7,749 nucleotides of DNA from Eubacterium sp. (GTDB taxonomy: Bacteria > Bacillota > Clostridia > Lachnospirales > Lachnospiraceae): assembly GCA_020844525.1 (NCBI GenBank), contig JAJGAH010000106.1, forward strand, positions 1 to 7,749, in the 5' to 3' direction. Both the position numbers and the translations under genes were made by a program. This document shows positions 1 to 5,587 of the stretch, one piece after another (within the stretch, counting starts at the first letter, position 1; each line of letters starts with the position of its first letter). The notes beneath the pieces were generated by a model. That model was not told the DNA's origin. It searched no databases and saw only the letters and a list, made by a program, of their open reading frames with translations.

Positions 1-3
1 TGA

Positions 4-1359
4 ATGAAATTCGAACCACATGATTATCAGGCTTATGCCATCCAATATATTGAGACCCACCCCATCGCGGCTGTCCTGTTAGATATGGGTCTTGGAAAAA
101 CAATCATCTCCCTGACGGCGATCTTTGACCTTCTTTTTGACAGCTTTGAAATTCATCGTGTCCTTGTGGTAGCGCCTCTCCGCGTTGCCCGTGATACCTG
201 GCCTTCCGAAATAGAAAAATGGTCGCACCTTTCAGGTCTGACCTATGCGGTTGCAGTCGGGACTGTCAAGGAACGGAAAGCGGCCATGCTGCAAAGCGCC
301 GACATTACAATCATCAACCGCGAAAACCTGCAGTGGCTGATTGACGATTCCGGATTCCCATTTGATTTTGACATGGTGATCATAGATGAGCTCTCATCCT
401 TCAAAAACCACAAGGCAAAACGCTTCAAGTCCCTGATGAAGGTTCGGCCCTATATCCACAGGATCATCGGCCTTACCGGCACGCCTTCTTCCAACGGACT
501 GATGGATCTTTGGGCAGAATTCAAGCTGCTGGATAATGGGCAGCGCCTCGGTCGCTTTATCACACAGTACCGCATAAATTATTTCATTCCGGACAAGCGA
601 AATGGCGAAATCATATATTCCTATAAGCCGCTACCCTATGCAGAAGATGCCATTTACCGGAGGATTTCAGATATCACGATTTCCATGAAGTCCACCGACC
701 ACCTGAAAATGCCGGAGCTCATTTCCACGCAATATGAAGTAGCGCTTTCGGATGCCGAGCGTGACCGATATGAGAATTTAAAGCAGGAGTTAATCCTGCA
801 GTTGCCGGATGGCGAAATAACCGCTGCAAATGCTGCCGCGCTGACAGGGAAGCTCTCCCAGCTTGCGAACGGTGCCATTTATTCTGATACCGGCGAGATC
901 ATGGAATTCCATGACCGGAAGCTGGACGCTTTGGAGGATATTATCGAGGCTGCAAATGAAAAGCCGCTTCTGGTGGCCTACTGGTTCAGACACGATCTGG
1001 CCCGGATCAAGAATTGCTTCAATGTCCGGGAGATCAAGACAAGCCGCGACATTGCTGACTGGAATGCGGGAAAGATTCCTGTAGCAGTCATCCATCCTGC
1101 CTCAGCCGGACACGGCCTAAACCTGCAGGCAGGCGGTTCCACTCTCGTCTGGTTCGGGCTCACATGGTCGTTGGAATTATACCAGCAGACAAATGCAAGG
1201 CTCTGGCGGCAAGGCCAGCAGTCTCATACCGTAGTCATCCAGCACATCATTACCAAGGGCACCATTGATGAACGCATCCTGAAGGCACTCTCCAAAAAGG
1301 AGCTGACCCAGTCCGCTTTGATTGATGCCGTCAAGGTGGATCTGGAGGTGCCACGATGA
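4..1359 (+). CDS. Phage SNF2-family (superfamily 2) DNA helicase/ATPase
   Basis: This 451-residue protein is a compact SNF2-like ATPase of the kind found in replication modules of Firmicutes phages. It probably remodels or translocates on phage DNA using ATP. The superfamily 2 motifs appear in order: the Q-motif-like start (HDYQ, residues 6-9), Walker A DMGLGKT (27-33), motif Ia VVAPL (55-59), motif II as DELS (128-131) instead of DEAH, motif III LTGTP (157-161), motif V around SAGHGLNLQAGG (367-378), and motif VI QQTNARLWRQGQ (394-405) with the arginine-finger region. The length matches phage SNF2 proteins that lack large accessory domains, so the gene looks complete. The ATG at 4 directly follows an in-frame TGA at 1-3, which fixes it as the earliest start. 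The ribosome binding site lies outside the window. The stop overlaps the next start (ATGA). Family assignment is firm; the exact role in the phage cycle is inferred. Confidence 0.93.
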   Translation: MKFEPHDYQAYAIQYIETHPIAAVLLDMGLGKTIISLTAIFDLLFDSFEIHRVLVVAPLRVARDTWPSEIEKWSHLSGLTYAVAVGTVKERKAAMLQSADITIINRENLQWLIDDSGFPFDFDMVIIDELSSFKNHKAKRFKSLMKVRPYIHRIIGLTGTPSSNGLMDLWAEFKLLDNGQRLGRFITQYRINYFIPDKRNGEIIYSYKPLPYAEDAIYRRISDITISMKSTDHLKMPELISTQYEVALSDAERDRYENLKQELILQLPDGEITAANAAALTGKLSQLANGAIYSDTGEIMEFHDRKLDALEDIIEAANEKPLLVAYWFRHDLARIKNCFNVREIKTSRDIADWNAGKIPVAVIHPASAGHGLNLQAGGSTLVWFGLTWSLELYQQTNARLWRQGQQSHTVVIQHIITKGTIDERILKALSKKELTQSALIDAVKVDLEVPR

Positions 1360-1580
1360 CAAGACCGTATGAAAATCTTATCAATGCCATCGTTCTGCAG
1401 GCAGTGAAGGATTATCGGGATGCCTTAAAGCGCCTGAAGAAAAAACCACAGAATACAGACGCCATGTCCACTGCGATGGAAATAGAACGATTTTTCCATT
1501 CTGCCTGGTATCAGACCATCACCAGTGTAGATGGCGACTACCTGATACAAAAGCTGCGAGAGGAGGCGAAGTCAAAATGA
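1356..1580 (+). CDS. Small conserved phage protein of unknown function
   Basis: This 74-residue, mostly helical and charged protein sits between the helicase and the late regulator. I recognise its general type (short phage proteins beginning xxPYExLxNAIVLQAVKDYR and ending near DGDYLIQKLREE) as a common neighbour of these two genes in Clostridia prophages, but no biochemical function is known to me. Visible features are a basic KRLKKK stretch (about residues 25-30) and an aromatic-rich patch FFHSAWYQ (about 46-53). There is no signal peptide, membrane segment or cysteine motif. The ATG overlaps the helicase stop by four bases and its own stop overlaps the next ATG in the same way, so translation is probably coupled through all three genes. 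It may bind nucleic acid, given its basic content and its neighbours, but that is speculation. Confidence 0.8.
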   Translation: MTRPYENLINAIVLQAVKDYRDALKRLKKKPQNTDAMSTAMEIERFFHSAWYQTITSVDGDYLIQKLREEAKSK

Positions 1581-2005
1581 CCGTAAAAGAATATCTTCAT
1601 CAGGCTTATCGCCTTGACCAGAAGATCAAGTCCGACACGATGGAAGTACAGAACCTCCGGGTGATGGCTGGCAGCGTGTCGGCAATCCAATATGACAAGG
1701 ATCGTGTACAGACCTCTCGATCTACGGACGCACCCTTTATCCGGACGCTGGAAAAGATGTGGGATCTGGAAAACAAGATCGCGGCAGAGCTTGAAACTCT
1801 CTCCGACCTAAAGAAACAGATCCGTGAGGTCATTGAAGCTGTGCCGGATACAGATGAACGCATGGTTTTAAAGTATCGTTACATTCATGGACTTACCTGG
1901 GAGCAGATCGGCATCGAGCTTTGTGCCGACGCCCGCACGATCCGTCGCTGGCATGGCAAGGCTCTGCAGCATGCCTCTCTGCCGGAGCATCCCATCATCA
2001 TATGA
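1577..2005 (+). CDS. Sigma-70 region-4-like / DUF1492-type phage transcriptional regulator
   Basis: This 142-residue protein has an N-terminal half that looks like a long helical or coiled-coil region (residues 1-88, including DLENKIAAELETLSDLKKQI around 63-82). The C-terminal helix-turn-helix resembles sigma factor region 4 (about 92-131: DERMVLKYRYIHGLTWEQIG, then the recognition helix ADARTIRRWHGKAL). Such ArpU/DUF1492-like proteins lie at the end of the early module of Firmicutes phages, directly before the packaging genes, and are thought to switch on late transcription. A GAGGAGG ribosome binding site at about 1560-1566 supports the ATG at 1577, which overlaps the previous stop. Fourteen bases after its stop begin three phased TGTCC boxes and a TATAAT box, a plausible binding site for this protein. 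The HTH class is clear; the late-activator role is inferred from family and position. Confidence 0.88.
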   Translation: MTVKEYLHQAYRLDQKIKSDTMEVQNLRVMAGSVSAIQYDKDRVQTSRSTDAPFIRTLEKMWDLENKIAAELETLSDLKKQIREVIEAVPDTDERMVLKYRYIHGLTWEQIGIELCADARTIRRWHGKALQHASLPEHPIII

Positions 2006-2018
2006 AATGCGCCCGAAA

Positions 2019-2069
2019 TGTCCTGCTTTGTCCAAAGATGTCCACCCCGCCATTATGATAGTATATAAT
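2019..2069 (+). promoter_or_regulatory. Candidate activated late promoter with three phased TGTCC boxes
   Basis: TGTCC occurs at 2019-2023, 2029-2033 and 2039-2043, with starts exactly 10 bp apart, so all three boxes face the same side of the helix. A perfect TATAAT lies at 2064-2069. The -35 slot for a 17-bp spacer (2041-2046, TCCACC) does not resemble TTGACA and overlaps the third box, as expected for an activator-dependent promoter. The site follows the sigma-like regulator gene and precedes the whole late operon. Transcription would start near 2076. The boxes and spacing are seen directly; the promoter role and the regulator as binder are inferred. Confidence 0.65.
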
Positions 2070-2090
2070 CAGCGAAACAGTATAAAGAAC

Positions 2091-2106
2091 GGCTGCACGC
2101 GCAGCC
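2091..2106 (+). promoter_or_regulatory. First leader hairpin upstream of the late operon
   Basis: GGCTGC (2091-2096) and GCAGCC (2101-2106) form a perfect 6-bp GC-rich stem with loop ACGC. It lies in the predicted untranslated leader, a few bases before a larger hairpin with a T-rich tail. It may stabilise the 5' end or compete or stack with the second hairpin. The function is unproven. Confidence 0.5.
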
Positions 2107-2109
2107 CTA

Positions 2110-2143
2110 AGCCTTGCAGGAAACACTGCAGGGCTTTTCTTTT
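2110..2143 (+). terminator. Terminator-like hairpin in the late leader (possible attenuator)
   Basis: AGCCTTGCAG (2110-2119) pairs with CTGCAGGGCT (2126-2135) in a 10-bp stem that needs one U-G wobble, around a 6-base loop GAAACA. The stem runs into a T-rich tract (TTTCTTTT, 2136-2143). This is the shape of a rho-independent terminator. It sits downstream of the predicted late promoter and upstream of the HNH gene, so it could either end leftward early transcripts before the late module or act as an attenuator that late transcription must read through. The structure is read from the sequence; its activity is inferred. Confidence 0.6.
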
Positions 2144-2162
2144 GTCCGGAAAGGAGGCCGCC

Positions 2163-2510
2163 ATGCCTATGAAACCAAAGAGGCCGTGCCGCTACCCCGG
2201 CTGCCCGAAGCTGACCGATGGTCTGTACTGTGAAGAGCATGCCAAGGTTATGCAGCAGCACTATGAGAAGTTCACGCGCGGTTACTCCTCCGGCAAGAGG
2301 TACGGCAGAGCATGGAAACGAATCCGTGACCGCTACGTTCACAAGCATCCTCTCTGCGAGATGTGTTTAAAGCAAGGTCGCTACAAACCAGTCGAGGAAG
2401 TCCACCACATCATTCCTCTCTCCGAGGGAGGAACAAATGATGAGAGCAACCTCATGAGCCTTTGCCGTTCTTGTCATGAGAAGATCCATAAAGACCGAGG
2501 AGACCGCTGA
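2163..2510 (+). CDS. HNH endonuclease of the phage packaging module
   Basis: This 115-residue HNH nuclease lies immediately before the terminase gene, the usual place for the HNH proteins that work with terminase during cos-type DNA cleavage and packaging. The N-terminus carries an extra zinc-ribbon-like set (C9, C14, C23, H26). The HNH core has C65-x2-C68, the H81-H82 pair in VHHIIPL, N96 in ESNLMSL, and C101-x2-CH (C104, H105) with H109. These give the zinc ligands and the His-Asn-His catalytic set; the residue before the catalytic His is His where many relatives have Asp. ATG 2163 was chosen because AAAGGAGG lies at about 2150-2157 and the family motifs begin right after it. The reading frame stays open upstream, but that part lies across the regulator gene and the promoter. 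The gene is complete, and its location supports a packaging rather than a homing role. Confidence 0.92.
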   Translation: MPMKPKRPCRYPGCPKLTDGLYCEEHAKVMQQHYEKFTRGYSSGKRYGRAWKRIRDRYVHKHPLCEMCLKQGRYKPVEEVHHIIPLSEGGTNDESNLMSLCRSCHEKIHKDRGDR

Positions 2511-2544
2511 TGATCTTCGTTCTTTTGTGCAAGACAATCAGGGC

Positions 2545-2572
2545 TCCCGGAAAGTCGAATGACTTTCTGGGA
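2545..2572 (+). repeat. 12-bp inverted repeat (hairpin) between HNH and terminase genes
   Basis: TCCCGGAAAGTC (2545-2556) and GACTTTCTGGGA (2561-2572) pair over 12 bp with a single G-U wobble and a GAAT loop. No T-tract follows, so it is not a typical terminator. It could be an RNA processing or stability element, a protein binding palindrome near the packaging site, or part of a small inserted palindromic element. The structure is certain at sequence level; the role is unknown. Confidence 0.7.
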
Positions 2573-2573
2573 A

Positions 2574-2646
2574 GAGGACGAGCAGCGGAGTGAATGAGCT
2601 TTCGTACTTGTACGGAAGCGAACGATACGAAGCTTGCGAGGACGAG
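2574..2646 (+). repeat. Short direct repeats flanking a hairpin-bearing segment (REP-like)
   Basis: GAGGACGAG occurs at 2574-2582 and again at 2638-2646. Between the copies, GCTTTCGTA (2598-2606) pairs with TACGGAAGC (2611-2619) as a 9-bp stem with one wobble and a CTTG loop. A second, similar arm TACGAAGCT (2626-2634) could pair with the same left arm instead. The purine-rich, palindromic, repeat-flanked look resembles dispersed intergenic palindromic elements of Clostridia genomes, but I cannot show other copies from one window. Confidence 0.45.
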
Positions 2647-2745
2647 GGAGGGGCAGGTCAAATCTCTGTGGAAAATGCTGCGGAAAACGGCGCCCCCTCT
2701 TGCGTGCAAAAAAGGCGATTTCAAACGGGTAATAAAGGAGGCGGT
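2640..2745. other. Gene-free region, candidate cos/packaging site
   Basis: This G-rich start (GAGGGAGGGGCAGGTC), the GC-rich core GGCGCCCCC (about 2689-2697) and the A-rich stretch after it lie between the HNH gene and the terminase small subunit, with no convincing ORF. In cos-type HK97-like phages with this gene order, the cleaved cos site typically lies here or just before the HNH gene. I remember similar G-rich gaps at this position in related prophages, but the cut site and overhang cannot be read from the sequence. It also holds the ribosome binding site AAAGGAGG (2734-2741) for the next gene. Confidence 0.35.
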
Positions 2746-2753
2746 TAAAAATC

Positions 2754-3668
2754 ATGCCGACAAAATCAAATAACACAGGTGGTCGCGGCGGCAGACGTCC
2801 CGGTGCGGGCCGGAAAAAGACCGCCGTCAAAGAAAAATACGAAAACGGAAATCCAGGCGGCAGAGATCTCACTGTGCTGGACATACCGGATGTCGAAGGC
2901 GAGGACATGCCAACCCCGCATGACTTTCTATCTGCCAAACAGCATGACGGCTCCACCCTGGAAGCTGGTGATATCTATCGGGAAACATGGGAATGGCTGG
3001 ATAAGCTCGGCGTAGCAAAAGCGGTGTCTCCACAGCTCTTAGAGCGTTACGCGATGTGCTCCGCCCGCTGGATTCAGTGCGAAGAGATGACCACTCGGCT
3101 CGGATACCTTTCCAAGCACCCGACGACTGGGAAGCCGATCCCTTCACCCTTCATCAACATTGGCATCATGGACTACAAGGGCAATGTCACGGTCAAGATT
3201 GACGCGCTTGCCGCTTCTGCGGCATCCGTCATTGCTATGGCCGGAACCAAGGTCTGTATGAGCCCCGTGGCCATGCTGATGATTCACAATCCGGCGACCA
3301 TCGCCATTGGCGATACCGAAGAAATGCAAAAGGCCATCGACATGCTGTCAGAGGTCAAGGAATCTATTATGAACGCCTATGAAATCAAATCCGGGCTCTC
3401 CCGCGCGAAGATTTCAAAGCTTATGGATGCCGAAACCTGGATGAATGCCAAGGAGGCCAGGAAGCTCGGCTTTGCGGATGAGGTTCTTTTCGCTGGCGGT
3501 GAGAACCCGCTGCCGGAAGAAGACGACACCATAGAGATGCTTTTCTCCCGCAAGGCTGTCACAGATTCACTGCTCTCAAGGCTGATTCCAAAGAAAAAGC
3601 CGGAAGCAGATAAACACATGGTACCCGTTATCGATCTTGAGAAGCGCCTTTCGCTTCTCGCACATTAA
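2754..3668 (+). CDS. Chimeric ORF: truncated P27 terminase small subunit fused in frame to C-terminal ClpP-like prohead protease
   Basis: The 304-residue product joins pieces of two phage genes. Residues 1 to about 138 are a P27-type terminase small subunit: the basic GGRGGRRPGAGRKK start (9-22), then a helical DNA-binding body (DIYRETWEWLDKLG, 73-86; SPQLLERYAMCSARW, 92-106) up to HPTTGKPIPSPF (122-133). The usual C-terminal helices are missing. From about residue 139 (MDYKGNVTVKIDALAASAAS) it is a ClpP-like protease with the nucleophile at S155, H178 in MLMIHNP, an acidic candidate at D225/E227, and the ending NAKEARKLGFADEV (231-244) plus a tail to 304. The first part of that protease, with the substrate-binding Gly loop, is missing, as are the large terminase and portal genes expected between the parts. 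AAAGGAGG at 2734-2741 supports the start. It is probably a deletion product and nonfunctional for at least one activity; a collapsed assembly is the main alternative. Confidence 0.88.
   Translation: MPTKSNNTGGRGGRRPGAGRKKTAVKEKYENGNPGGRDLTVLDIPDVEGEDMPTPHDFLSAKQHDGSTLEAGDIYRETWEWLDKLGVAKAVSPQLLERYAMCSARWIQCEEMTTRLGYLSKHPTTGKPIPSPFINIGIMDYKGNVTVKIDALAASAASVIAMAGTKVCMSPVAMLMIHNPATIAIGDTEEMQKAIDMLSEVKESIMNAYEIKSGLSRAKISKLMDAETWMNAKEARKLGFADEVLFAGGENPLPEEDDTIEMLFSRKAVTDSLLSRLIPKKKPEADKHMVPVIDLEKRLSLLAH
3153..3173 (+). other. Probable deletion/fusion junction inside the terminase-protease chimera
   Basis: Residues up to about 133-138 (SPFINIGI) read as terminase small subunit, and residues from about 139-140 (MDYKGN) read as the middle of a ClpP-like prohead protease. 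The exchange point therefore lies within these ~20 bases. The reading frame is kept. No insertion sequence, long repeat or obvious scar is visible at the junction. The exact base cannot be set without related intact phages. Confidence 0.65.
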
Positions 3669-3683
3669 AGGAGGATTTTTATT

Positions 3684-4889
3684 ATGACTCAGATTATGGA
3701 ACTTATGGACAAGAGAGCGAAGGCATGGGAAGCAGCTAAATCATTCCTGAATACACACTCTCAGAACGGCGGCATGGTTTCCACAGAGGATGCCGCGACC
3801 TACGACAAGATGGAAAAGGAAGTCACAGACTTTACACACGACATTGAACGTCTGCAGCGTCAGGAAGAGATCGACAAGATGCTCTCTGCTCCGACCTCTG
3901 CTCCGCTTACCGGCAAACCCGGCGCGAAGAATGAACCGGACGACAAGCCAGGCATCGCTTCCAAGGCATACAAGGCGGCATTCTGGAACAACATCCGCAA
4001 ACGCAACTACTACGACGTAAAGGATGTGCTGGAAATCGGCACCGACGCCAATGGCGGCTACCTTGTCCCGGATGAATATGAAAAGCGTCTGATTGACGCC
4101 CTGCAGGAGGAGAATTTCTTCCGCACGATTGCGACGGTCATTCAGACCCAGAGCGGCACGCACACCATCCCGGTCGTTGCTTCCCACGGGACGGCGGCAT
4201 GGATGGAGGAAAACGGCCTGTACCCGGAATCCAATGACACCTTCGACCAGATCAGCCTCTCAGCCTACAAGCTGGGCACAGCAATCAAGGTATCCGAGGA
4301 ACTTATGAACGATTCCGTTTTCGATCTCGAGACCTACATTGCATCGGAGTTTGGCCGCAGGATCGGCGCTGCGGAGGAAGAAGCATTCCTCACCGGCGAT
4401 GGCAGCAAGAAGCCGGAAGGCATCTTCACCAAGGTGGCGGCTACCAAAGGCGCGACCACAGAGATTACCGGGAGCACGGTTTCCTTTGACAACATCATGG
4501 ATGTGTTCCACTCCCTGCGTTCCGTTTATAGGAGCAAGGCCATCTGGATTCTGAACGACACCACCATCAAGGCGCTCCGCAAGATTAAGGACAACAACGG
4601 AAATTACATCTGGCAGCCGTCTGTTGTCGTCGGTCAGCCCGACACGATCCTGAACCGTCCTTATAAGACTTCGATTTATGCGCCGGAGCTGACTGCAGGT
4701 AATGTACCGATTCTGTTCGGCGACTTCTCCTACTACTGGATCGCCGAGCGTCAGGGACGTTCCTTCAAGCGCCTCTCCGAGCTCTACGCGGCAAACGGCC
4801 AGATTGGCTTCCTTGCCTCTGAGCGCATCGACGGCAAGCTCATCCTGCCGGAGGCCGTGAAGGGACTGTCCGTCAAGGCCGGTGCCTGA
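3684..4889 (+). CDS. HK97-family major capsid protein
   Basis: The 401-residue protein is the main shell protein of the phage head. The first ~70 residues are charged and helical (coiled-coil-like, e.g. TYDKMEKEVTDFTHDIERLQ, 39-58), matching the delta/scaffolding domain that the prohead protease removes in HK97-like phages. A Pro/Lys-rich linker follows (about 70-90). The shell domain begins near residue 110 with the family hallmark GTDANGGYLVPDEYE (119-133), then ENFFRTIATV, SGTHTIPV, IKVSEELMND (201-210, E-loop/P-domain area), EEEAFLTGDGSKKPEGI (231-247), and ends with a typical HK97-fold C-terminus. AAAGGAGG lies just upstream (about 3667-3674). It is complete and looks intact. If the upstream protease is really truncated, processing of the delta domain would need another protease. 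Confidence 0.95.
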   Translation: MTQIMELMDKRAKAWEAAKSFLNTHSQNGGMVSTEDAATYDKMEKEVTDFTHDIERLQRQEEIDKMLSAPTSAPLTGKPGAKNEPDDKPGIASKAYKAAFWNNIRKRNYYDVKDVLEIGTDANGGYLVPDEYEKRLIDALQEENFFRTIATVIQTQSGTHTIPVVASHGTAAWMEENGLYPESNDTFDQISLSAYKLGTAIKVSEELMNDSVFDLETYIASEFGRRIGAAEEEAFLTGDGSKKPEGIFTKVAATKGATTEITGSTVSFDNIMDVFHSLRSVYRSKAIWILNDTTIKALRKIKDNNGNYIWQPSVVVGQPDTILNRPYKTSIYAPELTAGNVPILFGDFSYYWIAERQGRSFKRLSELYAANGQIGFLASERIDGKLILPEAVKGLSVKAGA

Positions 4890-4913
4890 TCAAAATGGCA
4901 GCTAACGTAACCA

Positions 4914-4954
4914 GCCGTCTGCAGAAATTAACCTTCCTGCAGGCGGCATCTTTT
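4914..4954 (+). terminator. Hairpin between capsid and connector genes (possible partial terminator)
   Basis: GCCGTCTGCAG (4914-4924) pairs with CTGCAGGCGGC (4937-4947) over 11 bp with one U-G wobble and a 12-base loop, followed by ATCTTTT (4948-4954). The short T-run suggests weak termination or an RNA stability element after the highly expressed capsid gene, lowering expression of downstream connector genes. The only other content of the 4890-4967 gap is the connector's AAGGAGG site (4955-4961). Confidence 0.5.
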
Positions 4955-4967
4955 AAGGAGGCGGACG

Positions 4968-5255
4968 ATGGAAGTAACTCTTGAGGAAGCAAAAGCCTAT
5001 CTCCGGGTCACCACCGGTGACGAGGACGAGCTGATAAAAAGCCTGATTTCTGCGGCGACAAAGCAGGTACAGGACATCACAAGACAGTCCGACGAGGAGT
5101 TTATGGCAAACGAGGAAAAAGCCCTGATCCGCATCCGGGTGGCCATCCTTTACACCGTGGCCTATCTCTACGAGCACCGGGAGGAAGCCGACCACCATGC
5201 CCTCAACATGACGCTGCGCTCCCTTCTCTTTGGCACGCGGAAGGAGGGCTTCTGA
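4968..5255 (+). CDS. Head-tail connector protein (gp6-like, phage connector family)
   Basis: This 95-residue acidic, helical protein matches the DNA-packaging/head-tail connector family (HK97 gp6-like) that follows the capsid gene in siphoviruses and forms a ring beneath the portal. Family features are the N-terminal TLEEAKAYLRVTTGDEDELIKSLI (4-27), the AATKQVQDIT helix (29-38), and the C-terminal VAILYTVAYLYEHREEAD (about 61-78) with the terminal SLLFGTRKEGF typical of this family. AAGGAGG precedes the ATG by seven bases. Its stop shares one base with the next ATG (TGATG). It looks complete, and function follows from homology and position. Its usual partner, the portal, is not in the window. 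Confidence 0.88.
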   Translation: MEVTLEEAKAYLRVTTGDEDELIKSLISAATKQVQDITRQSDEEFMANEEKALIRIRVAILYTVAYLYEHREEADHHALNMTLRSLLFGTRKEGF

Positions 5256-5587
5256 TGAATATCGGCGCGATGCGGACAAAAATCACTTTTCAGAAAAGCG
5301 CGGTCACCGTTGACAAATACGGAAACCACACCAACGGCTGGACGGATTACTGCTCCTGCTGGGCAACAGTCGGCACAAGCACCGGTTCGGAATCCGAAGG
5401 CGTTGTTGTTAACCCGGAAGAATCCCTTGACTTTACCTGCCGGTACTCTTCCGAGCTTGCCGCCGTGGAATCCACAAAATACCGGATCATCGCGGAAGGC
5501 CATATCTACAACATCACCTATGTGAACCCGATGGGCTGCAAGCGGAACAGCCTTAAATTCAACTGCAAGCTGGAGAAAAAAACATGA
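5255..5587 (+). CDS. Head-tail adaptor / head closure protein (SPP1 gp16-like)
   Basis: The 110-residue, beta-rich protein fits the phage head-tail joining family that plugs the connector and docks the tail. Visible hallmarks are the start MNIGAMRTKITFQK, the DKYGNHTNGWTDYCSCWATV segment (21-40) with the conserved W-x-D and W-A pattern, and the C-terminal KYRIIAEGHIYNITYV region (about 79-94) corresponding to the ‘I.h.g..Y.I..V’ signature. The ATG overlaps the preceding stop by one base and its own stop overlaps the next ATG by four bases, giving coupled translation within a run of connector and tail-joining genes. Complete and ordinary in length for the family. Confidence 0.88.
   Translation: MNIGAMRTKITFQKSAVTVDKYGNHTNGWTDYCSCWATVGTSTGSESEGVVVNPEESLDFTCRYSSELAAVESTKYRIIAEGHIYNITYVNPMGCKRNSLKFNCKLEKKT

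Noticed and set aside
1887..2162. Longer start for the HNH gene, extending its frame upstream
   Set aside because: The extension crosses the regulator gene, promoter boxes and terminator-like hairpin; ATG 2163 has a strong AGGAGG and matches where the HNH family motifs begin.
2511..2753. A small gene in the HNH-terminase gap
   Set aside because: The frames across this gap have no start with a ribosome binding site, and the hairpins and repeats dominate the sequence; only noncoding content can be supported.
3669..3683. Independent internal start giving a separate short protease from within the chimera
   Set aside because: The Met at 3168 (residue 139) has no AGGAGG upstream, so a free C-terminal protease product is not supported.
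4895..4984. 29-codon ORF starting in the capsid-connector gap and overlapping the connector start
   Set aside because: No ribosome binding site precedes it and it coincides with the 4914-4947 hairpin and the connector's own binding site; coding cannot be supported.
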